A DNA stretch of 64,000 bases from Volutella citrinella (Eukaryota; Ascomycota; Sordariomycetes; Hypocreales; Nectriaceae), in contig JAWZSP010000006.1 of NCBI GenBank assembly GCA_034401135.1, forward strand, positions 3,596,001-3,660,000, in the 5' to 3' direction. A program made the position numbers and the translations under genes. The notes under the pieces are model-generated. The model was not told where the DNA came from. It did no database searches and saw only the letters and a list, made by a program, of their open reading frames with translations. Shown one piece after another: positions 46,506-59,360 of the stretch (position 1 is its first letter; each line of letters starts with the position of its first letter).

Positions 46506-49500
46506 ACGGGAACATGCGCACGGAAGGCGGCAGGAGACGACATCCGAACAAGCGAGGCGACGCGAGGCGACGCGAGAGAAGGCCGCCATTACTTCCAAAC
46601 ACGTGTTTGGCAAGACGGCTGTCGGCAGCGGGAAGAGACGGGAAGATGGGCGCGTCGCGAGAGACGAGCCAGGCGAGATGCGCGTGACAAGAAGGGGGCC
46701 CGGCGGAGAATGTTCTCAGTGGATGAAGGAGTCTTGTGCCCAGGGTTGGGAAAGTTTGGATTGTGCAATTCTTGTTTCGGTGTGGTGTGGCGTTGTTTGA
46801 TCCGGGAGCCTTACATATCTCAACTAAGCATCTTATTTACCGTACGCAATATACGTTTGATTAGCATCTAATTTTCTGCTCCCACGCCTCGGACGTCAGG
46901 CAAGCTGGTGGCTGCACCTTGTGCGTTTTGATCAGCTCGGGCTTTTAAGGCTGAGCAGGTGGCATCAGCAGAGTCATGATGTTGGATGTTCAGCTTGTCT
47001 TTGTCTCATGATTCACAGGAATGAGGCCCGCGACATGTCGAACAAGATCCACTTTGGCCATGCATGGCATAGTTAGGGAATCCCAAAGTCGCGGAGCCTC
47101 AAGTGGACCTCGCAAAGGGGTTTCCGTACACTTGCCGAGGGGGGAGGCAAAGGCGGATGTCGATCACCGAAGACCGTTTCAAGCTGGGGCAACGAGGGGG
47201 GGAGTAGTGCCAAAACAGGCTCTTGGGCACGCGAACCTGCTCTCTGCATACACGTACATGGATAATGCGTCGCACACACCACTTTAGCCCAAACTCGGGG
47301 TCACTTCAGAGCATCGTGAGGCTGCGCCTGTCAGGTGGGCTTGGTTCAGCAAGGACGCGCTCGTCACGGCCCCCCCCCCATTAGCCTGCATATGTAGGTT
47401 GAGGGTCCCTGGTCAAGAGATCGACCTTGAAGCGATTGCCGGGTTGGCTGGGGCTGGGAAATTTACGAAACAGACGGCAAGAGTGGGAAGGTGCTGGCAA
47501 TTCTGCCGGATGGGCAGGCATTCGGATGACGGGAGGAATGACCAACTACCTCGTTGCTCGCTTCGTACTCAAACTAGCGGTAAGCTCTCACTTTGGGGTG
47601 ATTCAGCAGAAACAGTGAGTTTGCTGCTTGGATGGCGGGTGTTAGTTGTTATATGCGGCGGGTGGCGGCGGCGGTTGACGCTGTCAGTGGTTGTAAATAG
47701 TGTTGGCTCATGTACTGTCAGCCAGACCGCATGGACAGCAGAGAGAACCGGTGAATGATGCTTCACCACGTCAATGTCCCCGAGCCGACGGAGTCAGGTT
47801 TATGTGAGTGGTGTAAAGATCAGTTGAGCCCTTGTTTGTTTGCCTCGCCACTCCACACTCAATGCGTCCAGGGTTGCTCGCTATCGTCGCGGGAATGACC
47901 GCATACTCGAAGAGGGGTGGGGCGCTGAACCATCGACCGTGTGCGTCTGATGGGCTCCCGGCATCCAGTCACGATGGCACAACCTGGATTGGCGATGCAG
48001 AGTGGAGGGTGCATTCCCGCTATCGATGCGGCTGAGAGGGTGGGCTGGGAAGGGAGGAGTAGAGAGGGGAGTTGCGATCTGGCAGACAATGTGTTGATGG
48101 ACTGCAGCATTGTCTCGTCACGCCCAGTGGGTTCCCTCGATGGCGAGCCAGGGTCAGCTTTGCGGGATGAGGAGCATCAACACGGCTCTCGCCTACCACG
48201 GCGGGAGGTCGCATCTGAATGACATCGGACTTTGTGTGTTCTACAACTCTTGAGCTGGCCATTCATCATGACAGATGACGAGATGGTGTCGCAATGATTG
48301 GGTGAGGGCAAGTAGCATGACGGACTGGCTGTGGGCATGCGGTGGCAGGGCGGCTTGATAACGGCGCAAAGACGGCAATAGGCGACGGCAAGTAAGCGAA
48401 TCCGGTGAGGAGAAGTAGAACAGAGGGCCGACAGGACGGCGGCGATTCTGTATCACCATCACGATGGGCCGGCAGGCACGCTGGGCTGGCTTTCTGGGTT
48501 TCCTTTTGTTCGTCGACGACGCGGCGGGTTAGACATAGCACCATCCCCTCCCCGTCTCCCGATCCAGCCGCACCGCAGCCGTCTTGTCGCCCGGCTCATG
48601 TGCAACACGGACTACTTTTGGGGTGTGATTGGCGGGAGGGAACCCATGACAGGCTGCTAGGTGGAGTGTCAAGGAAGCATTTCATGGCGGTGCTGCAGGG
48701 CTGGGGATGCACGACATGCACAAGTGTGAATTGGTGCCACCCCAGATGGGAGCGTTCCGCTCTGGTATCTGCCGCTGAGGGTCACAGAACTGCCTGTCCA
48801 ATGGGGGTGCCACTGGGGGGATCGAGAGCCGGTTGCTGGCGGCTATGGGCATTTGTCTGCAGAGCCCAGGGCATCAAGGGCCTGGTCATCAACCATGGGT
48901 GGTGGGGCCTCCCTCGCAGGCGACAGATGCAGGCCAGGGTTTGACCCGACGATCGATGGGGCGCGGACTGCCGGTGGGTGGCTGTAGACTGAGAGATGCT
49001 GACGATGGCTGCCAAGAGGGGGTCAGAGGCAGTAGCCTGGTTGCCTCGCGGTGAGGTTTTGCGGCCCAAGAAGAGGAGTACCCGGATGCGCTCCCATTGT
49101 CGGCAGGAGCAGAGAGCAGCGGAAGGAGCAACGTAGCAGCGGGTAATGCAGCAGCTGCATTCATGGGCCATCAAGGCATGAAATGCATTCGACGCAATGT
49201 ATACCTGCCCAGCGGAAAAAAAACAGGCGGTGTGTTGCTGTTGATGGAACTGCGAATAGCACTGCGCTGGATGCGAGGTAGGCTTGTGTGGGTGGGTGAG
49301 GATGTAGGTAAGTCATCGACTGCTGCTAATGTAGCAGTATTCGAGAAGCCACCACATGGGAAGCGAGGGAGGCAGCATGGGCGCGGGGCAATGCAACTCG
49401 GTCGGTTACAGTGGCCCCCGGCTAGGGAAGGGGGATTGATTACCAGGTGAACAAACCTGGGACAGGACTTTGCCGTCGGTCAGTCGAGATGGCTCGGAGC

Positions 49501-51083
49501 TTTGAAAGGAGAATCATTACGCGTCCACCACCGCCCGAGCAGAGTCGACGCGCAGAAACGAGGCGAGACATGCCCTTGCGGATCGACCTAGGACTACAGC
49601 CGCCGCGAACACCACTGTATCCTGGCTTACCACGGTACCTTGGCTTACGTTGGTACCTTGGCTCATCGTCATCCGGAGTGGAAAGACCAAAGATCCAGCA
49701 GGCACATGCTTGGCTACCTGCCATCAATGAAACCTCATCGCTACATCGAAACCCACATTGAGACAGCCGCCTGCGGTAGGACTCCAACCAGGCTTGCCAG
49801 GCCCGCGACGACTGACCGAACTGGAGAGCTGAGCCGCCTGTGTTGTCTGTATCAAATCACCTCCACAGTGCCGCGCCGGCGCCTAAACCACTTACACGGA
49901 CCGAAACAGTCGTGCACAGCCATCCATGGATGCCACGGAGGGGAGGGAGGGGTTAGAGGCTGTCGCACCTGGCGGCATGGCGCTCTTGGTTTCCCGGATC
50001 ATTTGTCTGCCTCGCTGGGATGCATGACAAGCAGCTCCATCTGCTTCTTCTTCCTGATGCTGCTGCTGTCGCGCATTGAAGCCTGACGGTGGCACACCCC
50101 CGGGCCGACCCAGAAGCAAAGAACTGCTCGCCGCAGCCCGTCGGTGGGCTGCTCGGCCAGGGATCCCATCTCTTACATCTCTTGCACCTCTTGCCCGTCG
50201 CCGCCACCTCCCGCGCCATCGCCAACCAGCGCCCGCCTCACTTCGCCTATCAGTCCCCGCCGCGCGAGCACACCCTTCCGGACCCCGTCCTCCCCCTCTC
50301 CCTTTTGCTGGGACCGCTGTGTACTCCGCCATATCAGCTGTCTGGTCGTTGATCTAATTGCCCGCCCATACAACGTGCCCTCCTACTTCCCCGGGCGTTT
50401 GGTAGTTGGGGCTCACCCCCGTCGGCTTCTCTTATTAGTCTCCCTCGCGCTGCCAACCTGCTTCGTGCGGCATCGCATCGTATCACATCGTTCCGCACCA
50501 CCTATTACTATCGCCTCATAAAACCCCTAGCCCCTTTCGCTACGAGGTGTTGGGCAGCGGCAAGACGTCAATTGCTGCACGTATAAGCCGCCCTTCGTCG
50601 TCGGTGTCGCCGCCTCCCCTCTTCTCGGTGTTGCGTTTGTGTCCGTTTACACCCTCGATTTCGATCTGGACACACCGCATCTTCACACAACATATAATTA
50701 TTGTCCGCCTCGTTTCTCCTCCCTTGTTCCATCACTTCATTGTGCCATAGGGCCATATTCTCCGTGTGCAACCCGTCACCGTGACTCCCCAGCACTCGGC
50801 CTGTGAGCGGCGGGCCTTGCCTCGCGTTCCCGTCGCACACACTTGTCAAACTGCGTAACACGGCATCTCCTAACGCTGCATCACCACAATATTCATTTAC
50901 TAGCGCAGACGATCGTCTCGTTGCTCTCCTGTTTGGGCTTCGGTAGCCAGGGCCGACTTGAGCGTCGTATACGCGACCAAAGAGCCAGTGTCGCACGCTG
51001 GCGTTGAACACGTCGATATAATCCCCGCCAACCCCGAGAGAAGAAGATAGTATACAAAACAGAGGTCTGTTATATCAAGCACT
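46506..51083. other. Long gene-free spacer upstream of the DUF7514-like gene
   Basis: About 4.6 kb with no supported coding exon, tRNA or mobile-element motif. It contains the DPL1 3' flank, a C run near 47370, an 18-base tandem repeat at 49624-49667 and, from about 50100, a markedly pyrimidine-rich stretch. That stretch is probably the promoter and long leader of the downstream gene. Several open frames occur on both strands but none has family features. Confidence 0.6.
49624..49667. repeat. 18-bp tandem repeat, about 2.4 copies
   Basis: GGCTTACCACGGTACCTT (49624-49641) is followed by GGCTTACGTTGGTACCTT (49642-49659) and a partial GGCTCATC. It is non-coding and the copies differ at three positions. 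Confidence 0.8.
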
Positions 51084-53137
51084 ATGAGTATCGAAGAGAT
51101 CCCAAGCCTCAGAGGCAGCTCCAGACAAGGAGTCGGCGCGGCTGGTGACATGTCAGAAGACCAAATTGAAGAGGTTGTTCGTGGATTTACACCTGAGGAG
51201 AAGAACCGACTCAACCAGATTCTCGAAAAGATCAAATCAGAGGGTATGAAAGCTCTTGCCTCCTCCAATTGTTACCTATCAGCAATGACTAACTTCAACA
51301 CAGTCGACAGTCCTGGGGGGCCTCCATCAGTAACCTCGTCAGAGAGCCAGCCCAGCCCACAAACTATTCCGGTTCGGCCAAGTCTGCCACCAAAGAGACC
51401 GCCCTTCCAAGCAACCGTCGAGGACGACCCTGAGCCGGACCCAGACCTGTCAGCACCCGTCAGCCCCAGCAACACCTGTGGTAACACACGCCGAGACTCG
51501 CAATCTAGCAGTGGCGACGACGTCCTCACCCCCAGCCCTCCCACTTCCGTCATTTCGGAGTCGGCATCCTCCCGCATCTCCAACATGTCGGCTCGCAGAG
51601 GTTCTATTCTCCGACCCTCCAACTCACAACCTAGCTCTTCATCCCGAGGCACTGTTCGGTTCTCGGACCGGCCCCCAGTGGTGCTGCTGCATGGTCGACA
51701 TGCACCAGCCCTCCCCGGCCAGCCCGACATGTATGGAAACATGAAAGCCAGCCCAGAGAATTGGGACACCATGTCAGCGCTGGATCAACAATGGGGTAAA
51801 CTATTCTGTGACAATGGGGAGCCGACTGACAGGCTTACTCAACTCCTCAGAGGCCTGGCCAACTACCTCGTAAGCTGAGTGTGTCCTGTTACAATGAATC
51901 AAATGCTAATCTCCTTGTCCAGATTGCAGAGTACAAACCTATAGACTCCTTGGTAGTCACGGCAGAAAAGATGTACACCTTTTATAAGAAATACGAACTC
52001 GAACAGGAGGCGTTTTGCTTTACTCGTAAGTTATTGCAGTTGCCTCGTCTTGAATCCAGGCTAACAATTATAGGGATCTTTGAGTGCCGTTCCAAAGGCG
52101 CGTGCGAAAGCTTAGCAGTGCTTTTCCAAGACCTCCGCTGCCATCACCACCTCGTTCAGGTCAGGCGTAGTCAACCGGCCTACATCCCCTCTCTCACCCC
52201 AAGAGGCTTTGAGAAGTGGATGACTAGACAGATCATGGCCTTCCCCGACCAGGAGTTCAAGCGACTGGCACGGGTCCTAGCTGATTTGCCTATCGCGGCA
52301 GACACCAGCAAGCCGGGCATGGAGCCAGAATATCTGCCCCGGCAGCTGCCACGGCATCTCCTACCTGACACTCGCGATCAGACGGAGTATGATCTCCTCA
52401 AGCAGTCTGTCTCCGCTTGGATGGATACCGAGATATCCTACCGGAGAGACTCGCAAGGAGAAGAAGGTCGTCGCTCGTCGTGGAGTTCCAGGGACGAAGA
52501 CTCAAGGCGACGGAGCTCCGACAGCCGCAGGGAGCGAAGTTCCTCACGGCGGCGCCGGAGATCTCCCCGGGACGAATACAGGAGCGACAGGGAACGGGAC
52601 AGCCACCGCGACCGTGAGAGGGAGCGAGACCGCGAGCCCTCTCGAAGGGAGAGCAGCCGCTACTCGTCGCGCTCCAACTCGGACAGCACTGTCCGCGCCT
52701 CCAAGGAGGTCTCCCCCGCCCCTGCGGCGTCTCCTCACACGCGCTCCTCCCATAGCCCTCCCGTTGCCAACCGCCACCGCCACTCCGTCCCGGTGCTGAG
52801 CACCCCTATCGACGAGCAAAGCCCGACGTCGCCCTTCAGCGTCGCCAACACGAGTGCGCCCATGGCATCGTACGCCTGCAAGCCCCGAGGCTCTCGGGAG
52901 CAGGCGTACCGTCTGTACCAGGGCCGCGGGCCGCGCACCGAGCTAGAGGCGACACCCCGGAGCCCCGGCTACGGCGGGGCGTATACCGGCGGGCGGAGCG
53001 GCAAGCGGTCGAGCCTGGTGCTGGAGTCGCCCTCGGGGTATGAAGATGGTCAGCCAGCAATGACTTATGAAGAGTATCTACGGGCGAGCCCACGATCGCC
53101 TCGAACGAGCGTGGACGAGTCCCCTTCGTATAGATAG
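51084..53137 (+). CDS. DUF7514-like fungal protein with Ser/Arg-rich region
   Basis: 630 residues. Exons 51084-51243, 51304-51869, 51923-52025 and 52074-53137, with introns of 60, 53 and 48 bases. Layout: a short acidic N-terminus, a long Pro/Ser-rich linker, then a folded domain (about 222-365; WGKLFCDNGEPTDRLTQLLR, GLANYLIAEYKP, VVTAEKMYTFYKKYELEQE). After that comes an RS/RD/RE-rich stretch (DSRRRSSDSRRERSSSRRRR onward) like RNA-splicing proteins, and a Ser/Pro/Tyr-rich tail. I associate the folded domain with fungal DUF7514 from memory of its motifs. The function is unknown, and RNA-related work is only suggested by the RS region. Intron 1 is 60 bases and stop-free, so retention would add 20 residues in frame. 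Confidence 0.82.
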
Positions 53138-53485
53138 GTGGGGAATGTATTTGGGATTCGGGAAACGTTGGAGTAACAGGACGGGAATGAAATGGACGGC
53201 GTGAGAGAAACATAATGACCAGTGTAAATTGATCAAGAGCAGGTATGGGAAGCGGAGGGTTTTGGATGGAATCACGGGAAAAGTTGATTTTTCTGGATTG
53301 CTTTTGCGCGACCTGGGAAGTACCAGCACTCAATATGTTGCGTGTGCTAAGTAACGGCCGATCAAGTTTCTTTGCTTGCTTAGAGGGAATTGGCTTAGTT
53401 CAGGGGAGCGGGCTCGGCCAGATGACGAAGTTTCCGAGACACGGATTCAATGAAATGATGATCAAATTGACTCGATTCATTCTAG
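53138..53485. other. Convergent spacer DUF7514-like gene / FAD oxidase
   Basis: 348 bases between two convergent genes. It should carry both 3' UTRs. Nothing else was seen. Confidence 0.6.
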
Positions 53486-54798
53486 TTACAGCTTTGATTG
53501 CCTCCTCTGAGCCTCGCCCAAGTCATATAGCTCTCCGACCCTCCAGCTAACATCCTGCGCTCCACCATTCCCTCTGCCAGGCTTCCATTTCCATCTCTTT
53601 TCTACTTGAGAGCCATCTTCCACCGCCTTCTTGATCCACTCGCCGACTACAGGCAGCATCTTGAAGCCGTGTCCCGAGTCTCCAGTTGCAACAAGCACCC
53701 CGCTCTTGCCCGGCACAAAGTCGATGAGATAGTCGGAGTCATTCGTATCGGCAACCCAACACATCTTCTTCTCGACAAATGGGCGTTCCGCCAGCGCGGG
53801 CAGGGTCTCTTGGAGGAGCTTTCTGATGAGCTCCTCGTCGTGGGCGGGAATGTACGAGGAGTCGTCTGGTGGGAGAGAGACCCCGCTGGCGTTCTTATTT
53901 GTGATTCCCGCGCCAGAAGGACACAGCTTGAGCAGGTGGGTGCGCGGATCGGGCTCGAAAAGGAATCCAAGGTCACGAGCGTAAGTTACGGGGATGCCTT
54001 TTAGCTTGGCGGCTTCCTCGGGAGTCAGTTGGACATGGGCGACGCTCCATGCCTTTGCCGTTACCTGCGAGGCCAGTTCGGGCACAAGACGTGCCGCCGA
54101 GGCTCCCAACGTCACAACGATAACGTCGGCGCCGTAGAGCTTCCCAGATTCCGTCAATGCCCCGACAGCCCGGTTGCCTTCCCAGGCCAGCCTCTGAACA
54201 CCGTCGCCGAGTTTGAAGGACACACCCAGCTCGCAGCAGGCAGCATAGGTTGCGTGCAAGGCATCTCCAGCGTGTGCATAGCCGGCCAGGCGGTTGGAGT
54301 AACCTGTCCATTGCATCGGTCCGTCAAACTGGGGCGCAACGCCTCGAATGTCGCCGCGGCTGTTTAGAGGAGTGATCTGGCCAGCCCACGCGGGATGCTT
54401 GGAGATGGATGAGAGGGACTTGGCGAGCGTCTTCTTGGCCTTTTCGGGAGCTGCTGGAGAGGTGGCGAGAAGATATCCGACCTGGTGATAGTATGGAGCG
54501 AACAGCGGGTTCTCTTGCCATTTCTTGATTGCGTCCTGGGAATGTTTGTCAACCCGCTGGGCTGGATGAGATGGAAGGGGCTTCGGGGACGAACCAGGGC
54601 TAACTCGGCGTACCAAGGATCTTCATACTCGGCTCGGATGATCTTGTTGTAGTCATTACCCGCCGAGTCTTTGGACGGGATAATCTCTGATTTTTCTAGA
54701 ACGGTTACGTCTCGGTAGCCAGCTTTGGCGAGATGGTAGGCGGTTGAGAGGCCAAAGGTGCCGCCACCAATGACGACGATGCGTTTGTCTGGGGCCAT
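53486..54798 (-). CDS. FAD-dependent amine oxidase, sarcosine/pipecolate/fructosyl-amino-acid oxidase family, peroxisomal
   Basis: 417 residues. Exons 54798-54595 and 54535-53486 are joined in phase 0 over a 59-base intron (unusual GTTCGT donor). The N-terminal FAD-binding motif [20 protein letters not shown] is followed by the family segment [16 protein letters not shown]. Later motifs are [35 protein letters not shown] and the C-terminal FAD segment [19 protein letters not shown]. The protein ends SKL, a type 1 peroxisomal targeting signal, fitting H2O2 production in peroxisomes. The substrate cannot be fixed: relatives act on sarcosine, pipecolate, saccharopine or Amadori products. It is divergent from the adjacent Zn2Cys6 regulator. 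Confidence 0.9.
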
Positions 54799-55592
54799 GA
54801 TGGCCAGAGATGTGTAAGTGAGGCTTCGCTACTTCGCTATCTGCTTCTCTCCCTCTGCAGTTGAGCGACCAAGCTGCAGATATATCCGAGGAGGCACTGT
54901 ACAGCAGACCAATGCCTCAAGCCTGCACCGTTGGCTCTACAACGAGTTGAAGCACCGCACCCGGCCGACTGCGGGGTCCGACAATCGGAATGCCACAGCC
55001 GTCATGTCAAAAGCAATGCCGTAGAGTGGGTGGCTCCACCGGCAACTGCTGCCCCCTCCACCAGAGTGACGTCTTGTTAGTGTGCATCATGGAGCAAGTC
55101 GAAACGACGTGCACTGTATCTCATTCCCCTGCTAATGGTGCACCCTGTAACACTATCTGCTGACCTTACCCCGCGATAAGCCATGACTCGGTGGGGTACC
55201 CTAGCGCAAACTCCACTGGCCCCGGGCCTTCAACGGCGTGGCAGGGGCCTCTTGCAGGCTCAGGCGTCCCCTATCGCCCTTATCCTCCCCGGCACGTAGT
55301 CAACCTACAGCCGTGAGCGGAGCCGGCCTTATCAATACCAACCACGGGACTGGGCAGCACACAATAGAGCCCCGACTCGATTCATCTTGAATCCCAACTC
55401 CTGCCCACTCAATTCATCCATCACGTCCCTCGACCCTAGGGCCAGAGCTCTAAACGGCCCCCGCCGAAACTACGCACTTCACACGCCGGGTCCTGGATCA
55501 CTTGCTGGAACCCGGTTGCCTGGATGGCCAACCAATTGGCCAACTGACATGTCACCTCATCCGCTGGCGTGCCCCCCCAGACGTCGTCCTTG
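54799..55592. promoter_or_regulatory. Divergent promoter region FAD oxidase / Zn2Cys6 regulator
   Basis: 794 bases between divergent starts. No gene is supported. The arrangement suggests shared control, but no clear operator was identified here. Confidence 0.45.
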
Positions 55593-57267
55593 ATGAACAG
55601 CCCCGTCGCAATGCGGAGTCCGAAGCGTCATCGAGGCCCTGAGCTGAGGACCCGGACTGGTTGTAACAAGTGCCGCGAGCGGCGGGTCAAGTGTTCAGGT
55701 AGGACCCATACCATATGCTTGGCCCTGTGGCTAACCATGTCCACAGAGGAGAAACCCATTTGCCGGCAGTGCCAGAGCCTGCGTCTCGTGTGTAGCTATG
55801 ATATGAAGCTGCGGTGGCAGCGGCCGCATGTCGCCCATCCCCTATCGCATGTCGGCAAAAGAGCAACCTGCTGTCATACCGAGAGTTGGATGTTCCTCGA
55901 TGCCTCATGGGCTGATTTCAGATGCTCTCCTCGTTACCTATCACTTTCAGATTCGGAGTCCGACGACTCCCTGCCAGAGTCGGAGCTGGAGCCTCCCCTG
56001 GAATTCCCCGTCACCCAGAGCGTTCCTGCTTGGCTCTCCCCCCTGGTGCTCTCTCCCATCCAGAGTCATCTGTGGGTTTATTTCCATCAAGAAATTGCGC
56101 CGGCCTGTGTCCTGAACCCTCAACGAAACCCGTATCAAGATGTCATTCTCAAGATTGCCGCCTCCACGGGCAGTACATCACCCCTATTCCATGCCATCAT
56201 GGCAATCTCTGCCAATCAGCTCTGCATCCTAGGCGACAAGAGGTTCTTGCCATCTCTCGGTGGCTATCGCCATCAAGTCCTTCGGAGCCTACGACTCGAA
56301 ACATCCAAGTTGGAAGAAGGTGTGCTGAAACCTTCATCTGCTGCCCCTATCTTAGCCACGGTCATGGCGTTGGTGTTCCTAGACGTAAGCAGTCGAAGAG
56401 GTTGCCCCCTTGCCGTATTCTAATCTTTCTTAGATACTCAGCGACTGCTCCGCCTCCTGGGTTGTCCATTCAGACTTTGGACGAACCCTCATACAGCGGT
56501 ATCGCGACGAGTGTCGCACATCTGACCCAGACGTCGAGGAGCTCTTCAACTTTGTGGGCGGCTACATCGTCGTACACGAAGTATATGCGCACAGTGCCTG
56601 GGATGCGTCGGCATCGTCACGATACCGCGGCCCCGTCACCGTGATGTGCGACGATACAAATCTCGAGACCCTGACCGGCTGCTGCACAGAGTTCTTCCAG
56701 ATCCTGTGCGATCTAAACACTCTGGTCTCCGACTTCTCTGCGCTGTACAAGAATCCGTGCCCCGATCCAGGTGATTTGCTGGAGCTCCAAGAGCGGCGCC
56801 ATCGTCTGGAACGATGTCTGCATGCTTGGGAGCCCGACTACGACGTCGACATGGCAGACTCTGACGTACCAGAAAGTGCACTCGTTCTGGAAACCAAGCG
56901 ACTTACCGGTCTCCTCCACCTCTACTCCAGAATCGACCATCTCGGGCCCAGCGATCCATATGTCACCAAGATATCCCAACGCATCCTCGCCCTCGTGGCT
57001 CGGCTCCCAGCCCGCACCAACACGGTCCTTTGGCCGCTATTCATGGTTGCCGCGCTCGGTCTCCGGCCAGAATGCGAGACGGAGCGCACCTTTATCCTGC
57101 AGAAACTGGATTCGATGCAGCGCACGAGACAAATGCGATATATCAAAAAGGCGCGGCGCATCATTGTAGACCTATGGAAGATGCGCGACTTCAAAGAACC
57201 TGCGGAGAAGATGGGATGGGACATCTTGCGAGATGTTGCGCGAGATGAGAGGATCAGCCTCTTTTGA
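55593..57267 (+). CDS. Zn2Cys6 fungal-specific transcription factor
   Basis: 525 residues. Exons 55593-55698, 55747-56384 and 56434-57267, with introns of 48 and 49 bases. The first lies inside the zinc cluster, and splicing gives Cys24, Cys27, Cys34, Cys41, Cys44 and Cys51 (GCNKCRERRVKC then ICRQCQSLRLVC), the canonical binuclear cluster. The middle and C-terminal part has the fungal-specific regulatory domain (VILKIAASTGSTSPLFHAIM, ATVMALVFLDILSDCSASW, and a leucine-rich end). The start is the ATG at 55593; the upstream extension begins with a GTG. As the only regulator in the 53.5-64 kb group it is the likely local controller (inference). Intron 1 is in frame and stop-free. Confidence 0.92.
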
Positions 57268-57592
57268 GTTATGAATGACGGTGGAGTTTTGGGCGATGAC
57301 CTCTCGTCGTCGCAGTTGTATTCCCCTATTTCTCAGGCGTACTAGGTACATGTATGGGTCATGATTTTGGGATTGTGTAGCCAATGATTTTACACATGTC
57401 GGTCATGTCCCAAACCACCGAGACAATCTGGTTGTGTGTCTCAATATTCGGATTGTCAGTAGTCTCTTCAAATCTCCAAGAATTCGGTCAGGGTTCAACT
57501 GTCTAAGCACTCCGGCCACCAACCAAAGGTTGTGAAGACAAGTTTAAAAATCGGTAGAATAGACTTGGCCTAAACCTAAGCTGCAGCCCCGA
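57268..57592. other. Convergent spacer regulator / MFS transporter
   Basis: 325 bases, AT-richer, between convergent genes. 3' UTRs only are expected. Confidence 0.6.
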
Positions 57593-59360
57593 CTAATGTG
57601 TGTACCGGAATGATTCCTTTTGCTCCTTGTCCGTTACGTCCCCGAGTCCCTCACCCATCCACTCGCGCACATGCTGCGGCTTCCCGTAAGCCCGGTCACG
57701 TCGACGGTTCTGCACGAGGCAAACAGCCAGGTAGGTGAGGGCCAAGATGATACACGTGCAGTAGCAGCACAACATGGCGATGACGCCGCCGGTATACACT
57801 GGTGCCTGGTTTGCCCTGAATGTCTGAGGGCCGATCAAGTTGCCTGTGGCATAGCCAATGTTGACCATGGCAAAGGCAACCGCCTTCTTGGTCTGTCCCG
57901 CAGTGTTGGCCTGCGGGAGGGAAATGAAAACGACGTAGGGGGCTGTTCACGATCAGATGGCTCTGTGTTGTTGCGCGAGATGAGGTTGACTTACGCCAGT
58001 ACAGGTACATCAAGTACAAACCGAACATTTGCACGGCTGTGTTTGATCGAGGAAGCGTGTAAACCAGGCAGGTTCCAATCAGGGGCAGGAGCAGAGCCAT
58101 GGAGGCTACAATCGTCCGGCGGTTCTTCCACTTCGCGGCGAGGTAGCTAAAGACCCATGCGCCAAAGGTGGCGAAGACGCCAAACGGCATTGTCAGCAGG
58201 CTGGACTCGAGGGCGCTGAAGCCAAGGTTCTTGATGATGATGGAGCCGAATGTCAAGAGACCGCCGTTGGGGATGTTGATTGAGATGTTGAAGAAGAAAA
58301 TGAGCCACACTTTGATGTCCGTGAGCGCCTCAACGGCTTGGCTCCACTGCCAGATGTTGCTCTTGTCGACGATGCCGGTGCGGTTCTCGGCCAGGCGCTG
58401 CGTCGCGTAGTATTTCTCCTCCTCCGTGAGGAACCTTGCGTTCATGGGGTTGTCGGGGAGAACGAAGAAGAGGAAGAGGGACCACAGGATGTTGAGTGTG
58501 CCGGTGATGAGGTAGAGGTACTGCCAGCGCGCGAGGGGGGCGCCGGCGGGGATGCGGCCCACGAGCCATGAGAATAGGCCGTTGAAGACGGAAGAGAAGT
58601 AGGCAAAGATGACTGGACTCGTTAGCAGGACTCAACTTGGGAGAGGGATCTGCTGTTGCATACTGGCATTCCGGGGAGGCTGCTCCGCCTTGCTGTAGAA
58701 AGACTGGACGATGATGGTCAAGCTGGGAAAGATGACTGCCTCGACGAACCCAAGCAGGAAGCGGAGAGCCATGAAGCCGCCCCAGTTGCTGCATGCCGCG
58801 TAGAGAAGCGTCAGCGACGACCAAGACAGACTCCCGTAGCAGAGGAGTCTGCCTGGTGGGATCCGCTGCAGAACATAAGGGGTAGCAAAGAGGCCAATGA
58901 GTTGCTGGCATGGCGTTAGCGATCGAGAGAGATTTGAGTGGATAATCGATGGCAAGGAACTTACGCCAACGGAGAGGATACTTCCCAGCCAGCTAAACTG
59001 CTGGCCCGTCAGGTGGTTGTCCTCAAGGAAGTCGTACAGCGCGGCCGTCGACAGCTGGACCTTGTCGACGGCAGCCAGCGTAGCCGTGAAGAGGCCCTGG
59101 AGCACAATCAGCATCTCAACCTATTACCACGGCTGGAGGAGGCTTACCAGCGGGATGATCCACGCGTCAATCTTCCTCTTGATCCGCTTCTCCATCTCCG
59201 GCGTCATCGGGGGGTAGTCCCGGTGCGCGGCGACAAATCTCGCAGCATCACCCTGAGGCACGGAGTCGCCCATCTTGTCAGCGTCGAGAGCGACCTCGGT
59301 CGTCTCGCCATTGCTGTTTGATGGGGCGCGCTCGGCGTCCTTGAAGTCGTGGGAAGCCAT
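57593..59360 (-). CDS. MFS permease, allantoate/nicotinate-type (ACS family)
   Basis: 517 residues, plasma-membrane transporter. Exons 59360-59148, 59096-58965, 58904-58664, 58612-57995 and 57942-57593, with introns of 51-60 bases. An acidic cytosolic N-terminus leads into RKIDAWIIPL, joined by splicing to GLFTATLAAVDKVQLSTAAL. This restores the usual spacing before the D-K motif at the start of the first membrane helix region. Later motifs are LTGQQFSWLGSIL, GRLLCYGSL, GFVEAVIFPSLT and PDNPMNARFLTEEE, then FGSIIIKNLGFSALESSLL, as in Dal5/Tna1-like carriers. About 12 helices are expected. The substrate is probably an organic anion or amino-acid derivative. It is divergent from the oxoprolinase gene. 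Confidence 0.93.

Noticed and set aside
59115..59147. A 27-33 base intron 1 for the MFS gene ending at TAG or GAG
   Set aside because: It is too short for a fungal intron, and the 51-base intron ending at CCAG restores the family spacing before the D-K motif.
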